A stretch of 64,000 bases of DNA from Desulfomicrobium macestii (GCF_014873765.1 NZ_JADBGG010000003.1:1-64000), one strand, 5' to 3'; shown: positions 32,463-41,463, counted from the first letter of the stretch. The notes: a model not told the origin generated them from the letters alone. Program-made: numbers and translations.

Positions 32463-33069
32463 CCTTTTCCTGCTCCTTGTCTTCGCCTTGCTGGCTTCGG
32501 GCCCGGCCCTGGCGCACCGGGTCAACATTTTCGCCTACGTGGAAGGCAACGAGATTGTCGCCGAGTGCAGCTACAGCAAATCCAAACGGGTCAGGCACGG
32601 CACCATCGAAGTCCGTGACGCCGTCACCGGACGGACGCTGCTGCAGGGAACGACCGACGAGGAGGGACTCTTCCGTTTCCCCGTCCCGGACCAGGCGCGA
32701 AAAGCAGGAGCCGACCTGCGCATCCTGCTTCAGGCCGGAGAAGGGCATCAAAACGAGTGGATCGTGGAAGCAGCTGAATTCATGGACGCGCCGGTTCCCA
32801 GGGCCCCTGCGCCGGATGCGGGAAAAGCCGCTGAGCCCGCCGCTGCGGGGAGTCCGGATGACTCAGGCACAAAGACGCGGGCGCTATCGCGGGCCGACGT
32901 GGAAGAAGTGGTGAGCGCCGCCCTCGACGCCAAGCTTGCCCCCATCAAGCGCACTCTGCTCGAACAAAGCCAGGCCGGGCCGAGAATGCGGGAAATTATC
33001 GGCGGCATCGGCTGGATTTTCGGACTGGTCGGCATAGCCGCCTATTTCAAGAGCCGCCCCCGTGTTTGA
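32455..33069 (+). CDS. nikL: NikL-type accessory component of the nickel ECF transporter
   Basis: A 204-residue protein with signal peptide (RSLFLLLVFALLASGPALA) cut before HRVNIFAYVEG. The beta-rich periplasmic domain (about 20-100) is followed by an Ala/Pro-rich linker, a short helical region and a C-terminal membrane helix (IIGGIGWIFGLVGIAAYF). This matches NikL, which replaces the NikN/CbiN subunit in NikMLQO systems. The start is GTG 32455 behind AAGGAGG, inside the end of nikM. It overlaps nikQ by eight bases. Confidence 0.8.
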   Translation: MRSLFLLLVFALLASGPALAHRVNIFAYVEGNEIVAECSYSKSKRVRHGTIEVRDAVTGRTLLQGTTDEEGLFRFPVPDQARKAGADLRILLQAGEGHQNEWIVEAAEFMDAPVPRAPAPDAGKAAEPAAAGSPDDSGTKTRALSRADVEEVVSAALDAKLAPIKRTLLEQSQAGPRMREIIGGIGWIFGLVGIAAYFKSRPRV

Positions 33070-33829
33070 CGAACCTTTTGCCCGTGGCCGCTCCCTGGTG
33101 CACGATCTCGACCCCAGGATGCGCCTGGCCATGGCGGCGCTTTTCTCCGTCTGCGTGGCCCTGCTCAAGGACCCTTTCGCGGCCGGCGCGGCGCTGATTC
33201 CGGCCGTGACTGTCCTGAGCCTGAGCGCGCCGCCCCTGCACGTGCTTTGCAAACGCGTGGCCCTGGTCAACGTCTTCATTCTTTTCCTGTGGCTGACCGT
33301 GCCCCTGACCATGCCCGGCACGCCCTTGGCGACCCTTGGCCCGCTGACGGCAAGCCGTGAGGGCGCCGAGCTGGTTTTGCTCGTCACACTCAAGTCCAAC
33401 GCCATCCTGCTGACCTTCCTGGCCCTGGTCACGACCATGGATTCTCCGACCATGGGGCACGCCCTGGACCGCCTCGGCGTGCCGTCCAAGCTGGTATTCC
33501 TGTTCCTTTTCACTTACCGCTACCTGCACGTCATCGCCGACGAATGGCAGCGGCTGGTCACGGCGGCCAGGTTGCGCGGGTTCACTCCCCGCACCGGCAT
33601 GCACACCTACCGCACCATCGGGAACCTTCTGGCCATGGTCCTGGTCAACAGCTTCGACCGTTCGAGCCGGGTCTATCAGGCCATGGTCCTGCGCGGATTT
33701 CAGGGCCGTTTCGTCTCCGTGGTCCGCTTCAAGGCGCAACCTAAAGACGCGATCTTTGCCTTTTTGTGGATGGCGGCCACGGCCAGCATCGTGCTCATGG
33801 ACTTTTTTCCGGAGATACTCCTTGTCTGA
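33062..33829 (+). CDS. nikQ: NikQ/CbiQ-type ECF transmembrane coupling protein
   Basis: A 255-residue EcfT-family membrane protein that connects the ATPase to NikM. About five helices; the two EcfT signatures with Ala-Arg-Gly are visible as AARLRGF and AMVLRGF, which dock into the ATPase grooves. The start is GTG 33062. It overlaps nikL upstream and nikO downstream by eight bases each. Confidence 0.88.
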   Translation: MFDEPFARGRSLVHDLDPRMRLAMAALFSVCVALLKDPFAAGAALIPAVTVLSLSAPPLHVLCKRVALVNVFILFLWLTVPLTMPGTPLATLGPLTASREGAELVLLVTLKSNAILLTFLALVTTMDSPTMGHALDRLGVPSKLVFLFLFTYRYLHVIADEWQRLVTAARLRGFTPRTGMHTYRTIGNLLAMVLVNSFDRSSRVYQAMVLRGFQGRFVSVVRFKAQPKDAIFAFLWMAATASIVLMDFFPEILLV

Positions 33830-34550
33830 AACGCCCATTTTCGCCCTGCAGGACGTGTCCTTTGCCTATCCTTCCGGCCACGCGGTGCTGCACGACGTGA
33901 ACTTCGCCTTTGAACCCGGACAGCAAATCGGGCTCTACGGGACCAACGGCAGCGGCAAGACCACTCTTTTCCACATTGTCATGGGCCTCATGGCTCCGCA
34001 ACGCGGCAAGGTCCTCTTCCATGGCAGGCCGGTGCGCGGTGAAAAGGAATTTCAGGCCCTGCGCCGCGAGGTCGGCATGGTCCTGCAGAACGCCGAAGAC
34101 CAGCTCTTCAACCCCACAGTGCTCGACGACGTGGCTTTTGGCCCGCTGAATCTTGGAATGTCCGTGGACGAAGCACGGGAGAGGTCTCTTGCGACCCTGA
34201 AGGAGTTGGGCCTGGACGGGTTCGAGGATCGCCTGACCCACCGCCTGTCCGGAGGAGAAAAGAAGCTGGTGTCGCTGGCCACGATCCTGTCCATGCAGCC
34301 CAAAGTTCTGCTGCTGGACGAGCCCACCAACGGCCTGGACCCGCAGACCAGGGAGCGCATCATCGAGATCCTTGCCGCCCTGCCCACGGCCCGCATCATC
34401 ATTTCGCATGACTGGGACTTTCTGGCGCAAACAACCTCGCGGTTCATGACCATAAAGGACGGCCGCCTCGTAACCGACGTGCCGCACTTGCCGCACCGGC
34501 ATGTGCATGCCCACCCCCTGGGCGACGAGCCGCATCATCACCACGACTAG
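33822..34550 (+). CDS. nikO: NikO-type ATPase of the nickel ECF transporter, His-rich tail
   Basis: A 242-residue ABC ATPase. Walker A GTNGSGKTT, Q-loop MVLQNAEDQLF, signature LSGGEKKL, Walker B VLLLDEPTNGLD and switch His (ISHDWD) are all present. The C-terminus is histidine-rich (HRHVHAHPLGDEPHHHHD), likely to bind nickel or help sense it. The start is TTG at 33822 with GGAG seven bases upstream. A later start would lose the first conserved strand. Last gene of nikKMLQO. Confidence 0.88.
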   Translation: MSETPIFALQDVSFAYPSGHAVLHDVNFAFEPGQQIGLYGTNGSGKTTLFHIVMGLMAPQRGKVLFHGRPVRGEKEFQALRREVGMVLQNAEDQLFNPTVLDDVAFGPLNLGMSVDEARERSLATLKELGLDGFEDRLTHRLSGGEKKLVSLATILSMQPKVLLLDEPTNGLDPQTRERIIEILAALPTARIIISHDWDFLAQTTSRFMTIKDGRLVTDVPHLPHRHVHAHPLGDEPHHHHD

Positions 34551-34632
34551 AGCGCTCGCCATGCGGGCGCGAATGGGCATTTCTTCGGGCTGCCCGGCGC
34601 AGGAGGGAAAAGCCCCGGGAACGATGGAGACT

Positions 34633-34944
34633 TCAGAAGAATTTCAAGGCAGGGCGGAGCCTTGCGTAAACGGCGCGCGCCTCTTCCATGCGTCCGCGCT
34701 TGCCGGCCAGCTCCATGTCCCGGGCCAGATCCCCGAGTTCCAGCAGCCCCATGTTGAAAAGAGCCCCTTTGAGCATGTGTCCCGCGTCCGCGATCTCCCG
34801 CGCGTCCCCCTCGCCGGAAAAGGCGATTTCAAGGCGGCTCAGCGTGGCGCCCACCGTCTGACAACCAATACCGTAAAGTTCATCGATGTCATCCATGCCC
34901 AACCCATAGACCCTGCATAAATGTTCCTTGACCCGCTGCTTCAT
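34633..34944 (-). CDS. Stand-alone Hpt phosphotransfer protein
   Basis: A 103-residue all-helical protein. AGHMLKGALFNMGL contains the expected phospho-accepting His (H56) of an Hpt domain. It would pass phosphate between response regulators in a phosphorelay. No hybrid kinase lies nearby; a CheX gene is divergent on the other side of the promoter region. Confidence 0.8.
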   Translation of the reverse strand: MKQRVKEHLCRVYGLGMDDIDELYGIGCQTVGATLSRLEIAFSGEGDAREIADAGHMLKGALFNMGLLELGDLARDMELAGKRGRMEEARAVYARLRPALKFF

Positions 34945-34962
34945 GCTTTTCTCCGCGCATAG

Positions 34963-34976
34963 TTTGTCCGGACAAA
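34963..34976. promoter_or_regulatory. 14-bp palindrome upstream of hpt
   Basis: TTTGTCCGGACAAA is perfectly palindromic and lies 19 bases upstream of the hpt start, where a repressor would act. No T tract follows on either strand. The regulator is unknown. Confidence 0.4.
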
Positions 34977-35167
34977 ATCCTTTAAATGTTGAATCAGCAC
35001 CATGTAGAGAGCCTGGGAGCGACTGACAAGCATCTCGTCAAAACGAAGACCGAGCCCCCATCATGCCCGCCCAGAAGCGAGACGAAGAGTCCCTGGCCTG
35101 AAGTGTTTCGCGGACATCGAAACCTTTCTGCCCGCCAAAAAATCCAGGACTTGCTCCCGTCTTGTGG

Positions 35168-35196
35168 TTGACCCCGGCCACAAATTTTCTTTATGA
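35168..35196 (+). promoter_or_regulatory. Candidate promoter of the cheX-like gene
   Basis: TTGACC (35168-35173), 17 bases, TTATGA (35191-35196), about 50 bases before the ATG. The rest of the 34977-35247 gap has no gene-like frame on either strand. Confidence 0.5.
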
Positions 35197-35247
35197 AATT
35201 CCACGGTGTGAAGTTTTTCCACCCACGCACCCCCCAAGGAGAATCAC

Positions 35248-35706
35248 ATGGACCCTTCGCTGGCCAAACCCTTCATAAAAGCAACGAAAGATGTTCTCGC
35301 CGCCATGGCCGCCCTCGAAGTCGTGGCCGGCACGCCTTACGTCAAAAAAGACAAGATGGCCCGGGGCGATGTTTCCGCCGTGATCGGCATCACCGGAGAC
35401 AAGCAGGGCACCTTCTCCATATCCTTTGACCGCAAGACCGCCGTGCACATCGTCAAGCAGATGCTCGGCGACGCCATCGAGGACATCCTCCAGGACGTGC
35501 AGGACGCCATGGGCGAGATCACGAACATGATCTCCGGCCAGGCCCGCGTCGGACTGGTGGACATGGGCCTCAAGCTGCAGGGCTCCACCCCTTCGGTCAT
35601 CATGGGCGACAACCACACCATCGCGCACATGAGCTCGGCCCTGGCCATCGCCATCCCCTTCTCCTGCGAAGCCGGGACCTTCACCCTGGAATTCTGCTTC
35701 GAATAG
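35248..35706 (+). CDS. CheX-like phosphatase domain protein
   Basis: A 152-residue CheX/CheC-family protein that would remove phosphate from CheY-like regulators. The phosphatase helix carries the E..N pattern in DAMGEITNMISGQAR, and the fold ends with IAIPFSCEAGTFTLEFCFE. AAGGAG upstream supports the ATG. It is followed after four bases by an uncharacterised helical protein, so the two are one unit. Confidence 0.88.
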   Translation: MDPSLAKPFIKATKDVLAAMAALEVVAGTPYVKKDKMARGDVSAVIGITGDKQGTFSISFDRKTAVHIVKQMLGDAIEDILQDVQDAMGEITNMISGQARVGLVDMGLKLQGSTPSVIMGDNHTIAHMSSALAIAIPFSCEAGTFTLEFCFE

Positions 35707-35710
35707 GCCC

Positions 35711-36526
35711 ATGAACGGCGCGGGCAACATCAATGAACAGGTTGCCGAGCTTCTGCTCGGGGCCAGTGCCAGGTCGCTGACGGCTCCCAAGGAATTCGAC
35801 CTCATGGAGATGCCGCTGGAGGGAGTGGCCGCTTTTTGGCTGTCTGTTAAAAAAACCATGGACTCCAAGAAAAAGGGCGACGAATTCCTGCTTGAGGAGG
35901 CAAAACACACCCGCGAACCCCACGTCAGATTTCTCCTGGAACTGGCCGCCTCCTCGTTTTCGCCCGCCCGCTGCGAAGAGCTGGCTCAGGTCAGAAAGAA
36001 AAACATCCTGGGCGAGCTACACCGCAAATACGTACTCATGGCCATCGGCCTCTTGGGCATCGTGTCCAAGGAAAACCCGCAAAAGGTGATGGTCCGCTTT
36101 TTGTCCAAATTTCACATCGCGCCCATTTTCGAGAAACAGGTCTTCGAGGTCGCCCAGCTCATGCTCAGGAATCTGGACAACGCCGAGCTGAACAAGACCA
36201 AGTTTCTCAATATCGACCACAAGCTAAAAATCGAGGCGCTCATCATAAACCTCATCTTCTACTGCATGCTGGCCAGAAGAAACGGGGTGGAGCATCTCCT
36301 TGGGTTTCAGGAATACATCTCCTCCCAGTATTTCAAGGACGGCCTGATGCTCATCCATGACGGATTCGACTACGACTTCGTCAAATTCCGGCTCAATCTG
36401 GTCAAGAAAGAAATCCTCGAAGCCACGGAAACAAAGATGGACCTGTCCATGCAGATGATGTCCGCCATCAAATCCGGGACGCCCTTCAACGACCTCTACC
36501 TCATCGCCAAGGCCTTCCTGCCCTGA
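35711..36526 (+). CDS. Uncharacterised helical protein coupled to CheX
   Basis: A 271-residue soluble protein with no recognised domain. It is almost wholly helical by composition, with Lys/Glu-rich helices, no signal peptide and no membrane helix. The region about 100-230 (GELHRKYVLMAIGLLGIVSKENP through YCMLARRNGVEHLLGFQEYI) looks like a compact core, and only two cysteines occur. The start lies four bases after the cheX stop, so translation is probably coupled. The context suggests a role in chemotaxis or phosphorelay control, but none of the usual signalling motifs is present. Confidence 0.7.
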   Translation: MNGAGNINEQVAELLLGASARSLTAPKEFDLMEMPLEGVAAFWLSVKKTMDSKKKGDEFLLEEAKHTREPHVRFLLELAASSFSPARCEELAQVRKKNILGELHRKYVLMAIGLLGIVSKENPQKVMVRFLSKFHIAPIFEKQVFEVAQLMLRNLDNAELNKTKFLNIDHKLKIEALIINLIFYCMLARRNGVEHLLGFQEYISSQYFKDGLMLIHDGFDYDFVKFRLNLVKKEILEATETKMDLSMQMMSAIKSGTPFNDLYLIAKAFLP

Positions 36527-36631
36527 CCTGTCCGCAAAACAGATCCAAATTGCATTATGGCGGCGTACGCTCCTCCACGACCCGGCCATGCCGGACTTAT
36601 CCTCTTGCGCGCCAAAGACGTGTGCCCCGCT

Positions 36632-37414
36632 TCAAAGATCCATGATCAGAAGTAGCAGCTCCTCTCCCCAGAGCAGCGTCAGGACCGCCCCGAGACAGAG
36701 AAACGGACCGAAGGGGATCGCTGTGCGCAGCCCCTGCCCTTCGGGACGGCGCAGGTAGACCACGGCGAGCGCAAGGGCGCACAGGGCGGATAGAAGGATC
36801 ATGAGCGGCAGCAGGGACAGCCCGACCAACGCACCAAGACTGAGCATGAGCTTTATGTCGCCGGTGCCCAGGGCATCGATCCCGCGCAGACGCAGGTAGG
36901 CCTGCTGCAGGAGAAGAAATATCCCCGCGCCGAAAAGAGCGCCAAGCACGGTTTCAAGCCAGTCGACTGGCAGAAAGAGCGGGGTCGCCAAGGCCAGGAC
37001 GGCCGCCGGATAGGTCAGGACGTCGGGCAGGATGAAGACCTCCAGATCGATGAAGGAAGCCACCAGAAAAATTCCCAGAAAGACCATGTAGGTCAGCCAC
37101 TCGCCCGTCGGGCCGAATTTGACCGCAAAGAGCAGCGCCAGGACTCCAGAGAGAAGCTCCACGGCCGGATAGCGCCAGTGGATCTTCCCCTTGCAGGAGC
37201 GGCATTTGGCTCCAAGCAGAAAGTAGGACAGGACCGGGATGTTTTCCCACCAGGACAGCACGTGACCGCAGGCCGGACAATGCGAGCCGGGGCTGATCAC
37301 GGACTTGCCCACCAGATAGCGGTGCACGCAGACGTTGTAGAAGCTGCCCAGGCACAGTCCCAGAATGAGGGCCATGGTGTAAAAAAACGCGGGGTACGAA
37401 AAAAGCTCAACCAT
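36632..37414 (-). CDS. pilD: Prepilin peptidase (PilD/GspO)
   Basis: A 260-residue inner-membrane aspartic protease that cuts and N-methylates type IV prepilins. The N-terminal methylase part has GSFYNVCVHR and a zinc site from two CxxC pairs (CPAC and CRSC). The two catalytic aspartates are in FIDLEVFILPD and GTGDIKL. Eight membrane helices are expected. It serves the pilin at 13336-13713 and perhaps others elsewhere. Confidence 0.95.
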   Translation of the reverse strand: MVELFSYPAFFYTMALILGLCLGSFYNVCVHRYLVGKSVISPGSHCPACGHVLSWWENIPVLSYFLLGAKCRSCKGKIHWRYPAVELLSGVLALLFAVKFGPTGEWLTYMVFLGIFLVASFIDLEVFILPDVLTYPAAVLALATPLFLPVDWLETVLGALFGAGIFLLLQQAYLRLRGIDALGTGDIKLMLSLGALVGLSLLPLMILLSALCALALAVVYLRRPEGQGLRTAIPFGPFLCLGAVLTLLWGEELLLLIMDL

Positions 37415-37482
37415 GCGAACACCTTGGAAGATAATTAAATATGGGATAATTGTAAATTCTTACGCATTTCATGGGCACGAGC

Positions 37483-38724
37483 TCAGCTCGTGACCCAGAC
37501 CGCCCAGATCGAGGCTTCGGCGGATAGCCTGTTGACGAGGGTGATGGGCACCCCGAGCTGCTCGGCCTTCCTGTTCAGACGTCTCCAGTTGCAGCGGTCT
37601 ATTTCATCAAGCAGGGCTAGCCAGACCGCGTTGGTGTCGTCCGGATCGGTCAACGCCCGCTTGATGGCGGGGTCCAGGGGGATCTCCTCCAGCACCAGGT
37701 CCATGGACTGGTCCAGAATGGCGTCGAGCAGGGAAAAAAAGCCCAGAAGAAACATGCCGTCCCGGTCGAACACCGTAGGACGGCTCATTGCCAAAAGATG
37801 CAGAAAGCGGGCCCGCTGCACGGAAATGCGGACCAGCTCTTGAGCCTTGTCCTCGGTGCCGACATCGGACAGGACGACCACCTGAAGCCACTGCCGCAGG
37901 TTCCGGGAACCGAGCATGGAAGCCGCGCGCGGGATGGAGGTGATCTTGACCTGCAGGCCGAAGAATGCGGAATTTATGTATCTGAGCAACCTGTAGGAAA
38001 TGGACAGATCCGTCTGGATGATTTCCACCAGCCGGGAAGAATCCACGTCCGGGGCGCTCAATTCCTTTAACAGCTTGACCTTGTTGATTTGCGAGGCGGA
38101 AAGTTTTCGACCGGGTATAAGCTCGGGACGATTGAAGAAAAAGCCTTGAAAATACGTAAAGCCCAGCTTCCTGCACACCTTGAAGACGTCGTGGTTCTCC
38201 ACTTTCTCGGCCAACAGCAGCGCATCGAATTTTTTGACCCCCGTGGCGATGGCCTCGACCTGCGCCGGAGTCTTGCCGAGGACGTCGACCTTGATGATAT
38301 CGACGATCTCGCACAGGGGTTCAAGGCCCGGGTCCCCTTCGAAATCGTCCAGGGCCAGCATGTAGCCGCGCCTCTTGAGCTCCCGACAGGCGCTGATGAC
38401 TTCGGCTTCCGGCAGGACGGTTTCAAGGATCTCCACCACGCACTGGTCGGCAGGCAGAACATAGGGAGCCTCGCCGAGGAGCACGCTGCGGGGAAAATTG
38501 ACCAGCGCCCTGGCTCCCTGACGCAACCCCTGCACCGCGAGATTGTAGCCGTCGGCTATGATCTGTGTCGTGGCCTGATCCCCATCGGCGAACACGGCCT
38601 CCTGGATGTTTTCGCCGTGCCGGAAAAGAAGCTCGTAGCCCCATATCTGCATCCGTGCCGTGAATATGGGCTGCCGGGCGACAAAAAACTTGTCGTAAAG
38701 CTGTTCCGGATACGTCTCTTCCAT
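37483..38724 (-). CDS. EAL-HDOD signalling protein (YuxH-like), downstream copy
   Basis: A 413-residue cytoplasmic protein. Residues about 1-205 resemble the EAL fold: FVARQPIFTARMQIWGYELLFR, where ELL stands in for EAL, with many metal ligands lost, so c-di-GMP hydrolysis is unlikely. Residues about 205-400 form an HDOD domain without the HD catalytic pair (SYRLLRYINSAFFGL). It is a close paralogue of the gene at 38831-40078. Start 38724 is chosen to match its paralogue (MEETYPEQLYDKFFVARQP against MTEQMPEQFYDKIFVARQP). Confidence 0.88.
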   Translation of the reverse strand: MEETYPEQLYDKFFVARQPIFTARMQIWGYELLFRHGENIQEAVFADGDQATTQIIADGYNLAVQGLRQGARALVNFPRSVLLGEAPYVLPADQCVVEILETVLPEAEVISACRELKRRGYMLALDDFEGDPGLEPLCEIVDIIKVDVLGKTPAQVEAIATGVKKFDALLLAEKVENHDVFKVCRKLGFTYFQGFFFNRPELIPGRKLSASQINKVKLLKELSAPDVDSSRLVEIIQTDLSISYRLLRYINSAFFGLQVKITSIPRAASMLGSRNLRQWLQVVVLSDVGTEDKAQELVRISVQRARFLHLLAMSRPTVFDRDGMFLLGFFSLLDAILDQSMDLVLEEIPLDPAIKRALTDPDDTNAVWLALLDEIDRCNWRRLNRKAEQLGVPITLVNRLSAEASIWAVWVTS

Positions 38725-38830
38725 CACCGGGTCCTCTTTGAAAGGCGCATGGTGCGCCCCCTGCCGCTTCACAGACCTTGAACAGTGAAAGGCTCCCAAA
38801 AAATCAAACCGCAAGTATCCAAAGCCCTCC

Positions 38831-40078
38831 CTAGGACGCACCTCCCATGACTTCATCGGTCCACATCGCGGCCTCGATGGCGGCGTTGTCGACCAGCTCC
38901 ATGGGAATGCCCATCTGTCCCGCCTTGTCCTCAAGTCCGGCCCAACTGCCGCGATCAAGCTCGTTCAAGAGCTCGATCCAGACGGCATGCTCGCTTTGAG
39001 GATCGACCAGGCTGGCCTTGATGTCCGGGTCAAGAGAAATATCGTCGAGAACCTGCGCCATTTGCTGATCGAGGATGGCGTCGAGCACGGAAAAAAAGCC
39101 CATCACGAACATGCTGTCCGGCGAAAACGGCGCGGCGCCGGATGTCGCCAGAAGCTGGAGGAAGCGGCCACGCAGCACGGATATGCGGACCAGCTCCTGG
39201 CCCTTGTCCGTTGAATTGACATCGGACAAAATGACCACCTGCAGCCATTGGCGCAGATTCTGACGACCGAGCATGTTCACGGCGCGCTGGATGGATTCGA
39301 TCTTGCCGCGCAGGCTGAAGCGGGCGGAATTGATGTATTTGAGCAGACGATAGGAAATGGACAGGTCCGTCTGAATGATTTCCACCAATCGGGACAGCTC
39401 CGCCTCGGATTCGTTGAGTTCCTTAAGGAGCTTGATCTTGGTACTCTGGCTGGCGGAGAGCTTGCGCCCGGGGACGATCTCGGGCTTGCTGAAGAAATAC
39501 CCCTGAAAATATTCGAAGCCAAGGCGCTTGCAGACGTTGAACATGTTGATGTTCTCGACTTTCTCGGCCAGGAGCCGGGCCTTGTACCCTTTCAGGCCGT
39601 TGACGATGGACATGACCTCGGTCGGCGTCTTGCCCAGGATATCGACCTTTATGATGTCCGCTATCTCGCACAACGGCTCAAAACCCGGATCTCCCACGAA
39701 ATCATCCAGGGCCAGGGTGTAGCCGTTTGCCTTCAGCTCCCGGCACGCCTCCATGACATCATCCTCGGGCAGCACCGTCTCCAGGATCTCCACCACGCAA
39801 CGCTCGGATGGAAGTACGTATGGCGCTTGGCCAAGAAGGACATTGCGCGGAAAATTGATCAGCGCCTTGACCTTGCTCCCCATGCCCCGGACTCCCAGAG
39901 CGAAGCCGTCGGCGATGACCTGTGTCGTGGCCTGGTCGCCGTCCGTGAACACGGCGGACGGAGTTTCTCCATGCCGAAAAAGGAGCTCGTAGCCCCAAAT
40001 CTTCATTTCTGCAGTGAAAATGGGCTGCCTGGCGACAAAGATCTTGTCGTAAAACTGTTCAGGCATTTGCTCTGTCAT
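38831..40078 (-). CDS. EAL-HDOD signalling protein (YuxH-like), upstream copy
   Basis: A 415-residue protein with the same degenerate EAL (about 1-205) plus HDOD (about 205-400) layout as its neighbour and similar sequence along the full length. The conserved HDOD motif is SYRLLKYINSARFSL. The EAL domain keeps the fold but shows ELL for EAL. The pair arose by tandem duplication. It follows argC by nine bases, so it may be expressed from the long operon upstream. Confidence 0.88.
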   Translation of the reverse strand: MTEQMPEQFYDKIFVARQPIFTAEMKIWGYELLFRHGETPSAVFTDGDQATTQVIADGFALGVRGMGSKVKALINFPRNVLLGQAPYVLPSERCVVEILETVLPEDDVMEACRELKANGYTLALDDFVGDPGFEPLCEIADIIKVDILGKTPTEVMSIVNGLKGYKARLLAEKVENINMFNVCKRLGFEYFQGYFFSKPEIVPGRKLSASQSTKIKLLKELNESEAELSRLVEIIQTDLSISYRLLKYINSARFSLRGKIESIQRAVNMLGRQNLRQWLQVVILSDVNSTDKGQELVRISVLRGRFLQLLATSGAAPFSPDSMFVMGFFSVLDAILDQQMAQVLDDISLDPDIKASLVDPQSEHAVWIELLNELDRGSWAGLEDKAGQMGIPMELVDNAAIEAAMWTDEVMGGAS

Positions 40079-40087
40079 TAAACGCCT

Positions 40088-41137
40088 CTAAGGCATGAGT
40101 GGCGCAAAAGGAAGACCGGCACCCTCTTCCAGGCCCAGCATGAGGTTGGCATTGGCAACGGCCTGACCCGAAGCGCCGCGGCAAAGGTTGTCTATGGCCG
40201 AAACCACGATGAGTCTGTCCGTGCGCGGGTCCGTGACCAGCCCGAGATCGCAGAAATTGGTGCCGCGCACCCATCTGGTTTCAGGCAGGGTGCCCTGGGG
40301 CAGAAGGCGGACCCACCGTTTGCCCGCATAAAACTCCTGGTAGCAGACCCGGATTTGTTCCAGATCCGCACCGGGGGAAAGTTTGGCGTAGGCGGTGGTC
40401 AGGATGCCGCGATTGATGGGCAGCAGGTGCGTGTTGAAGGAGAGGCGTATTTCCCGCCCGACGGCCACGCCCAGCTCCTGCTCAATCTCAGGGGTGTGAC
40501 GGTGTTTGGTCAGGTTGTAGGCCCGAAACGTGTCCGAGACCTCGCAGAAGAGAGTGCCGACCCCGGCCTTGCGTCCGGCCCCGGTGGTTCCGGACTTGGA
40601 ATCGACGACCAGATCCTCGGGCGAGATGAGCCCCGCGGCCAGCGCCGGATACAGGGCCAGGATGGCGGATGTCGGATAACAGCCGGGATTGGCCACCAAC
40701 CCGGCCCCGGCGATGCGTTCGGCGTAGAGTTCGGGCAGTCCGTAAACGGCCTCGGCCAGCAGGGCGGACTGCGTGTGCGGGACCTGATACCAGCTCTCGT
40801 AGACCGCGTGGTCGCGCAGACGAAAATCCGCGCTCAAGTCAACGACCCTGGTGCCGAGCCCGCGCAGCTCGGCGGCCATCTCCATGGCCGTGCAGTGAGG
40901 GACGGCCAGGAAGACGAGGTCGCACTCAGCGGCCAGCACCGTGCAGTCCGGGGCTGATATCTCAAGATCGCCAAGCTTTGTGCCCTGCAGGAAGGGATAA
41001 ATCTTTTGCAGGGGCTGCCCGGCCTCCTTGCGTGACGTGACCTTGGTCAGGCGCAGGCCGGGATGGCCAAGCAGGATGCGGGTCAACTCCATTCCCGTGT
41101 AGCCGGTAACCCCGACCAGACCGACGCGCTTCATCAT
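40088..41137 (-). CDS. argC: N-acetyl-gamma-glutamyl-phosphate reductase
   Basis: A 349-residue NADP-dependent reductase of arginine synthesis. The Rossmann motif VGLVGVTGYTGMEL is at the N-terminus and the catalytic Cys is in LVANPGCYPTSAIL. The C-terminal His-containing motif HRHTPEIEQEL is present. No other arg gene is adjacent. It lies 11 bases after DUF1844 in the leftward run. Confidence 0.95.
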   Translation of the reverse strand: MMKRVGLVGVTGYTGMELTRILLGHPGLRLTKVTSRKEAGQPLQKIYPFLQGTKLGDLEISAPDCTVLAAECDLVFLAVPHCTAMEMAAELRGLGTRVVDLSADFRLRDHAVYESWYQVPHTQSALLAEAVYGLPELYAERIAGAGLVANPGCYPTSAILALYPALAAGLISPEDLVVDSKSGTTGAGRKAGVGTLFCEVSDTFRAYNLTKHRHTPEIEQELGVAVGREIRLSFNTHLLPINRGILTTAYAKLSPGADLEQIRVCYQEFYAGKRWVRLLPQGTLPETRWVRGTNFCDLGLVTDPRTDRLIVVSAIDNLCRGASGQAVANANLMLGLEEGAGLPFAPLMP

Positions 41138-41148
41138 CCTCGATCCCC

Positions 41149-41454
41149 CTATTTCGCCTTCTGCACGTATTTCATGCGCAGTTCAAAAAGCATGTCCCGA
41201 AGCAGCCGGGCTTCCTGATCCGTCAGATTGCCCCTAGTCTTGCTTTCGAGCATGCACAGGATGTCGATGGTCTGCTTGGCGGCCAGCACGTTTTCCATAA
41301 CCTGACCGGTCTCGGGCTCTGGTACCTCGCCCAGATAGACCAGGGCGGAAGAGCTCATGGACAGGACAAAGGTCCCAAAATCCAGCTGAGGCATTTCCGG
41401 ACAGGAACAGGACAATTCCTCATATTCTTCGGCCAATTTCTTCTCTTCGCTCAT
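41149..41454 (-). CDS. DUF1844 protein
   Basis: A 101-residue small protein of the DUF1844 family: LDFGTFVLSMSSSALVYLGEVPEPETG and AKQTIDILCMLESKTRGNL are its hallmarks. The family is helical and uncharacterised. AAGGAG five bases before the ATG at 41454 fixes the start over a GTG two codons earlier. It lies ten bases after the aminotransferase gene. Confidence 0.85.
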   Translation of the reverse strand: MSEEKKLAEEYEELSCSCPEMPQLDFGTFVLSMSSSALVYLGEVPEPETGQVMENVLAAKQTIDILCMLESKTRGNLTDQEARLLRDMLFELRMKYVQKAK

Positions 41455-41463
41455 ATTCACTCC

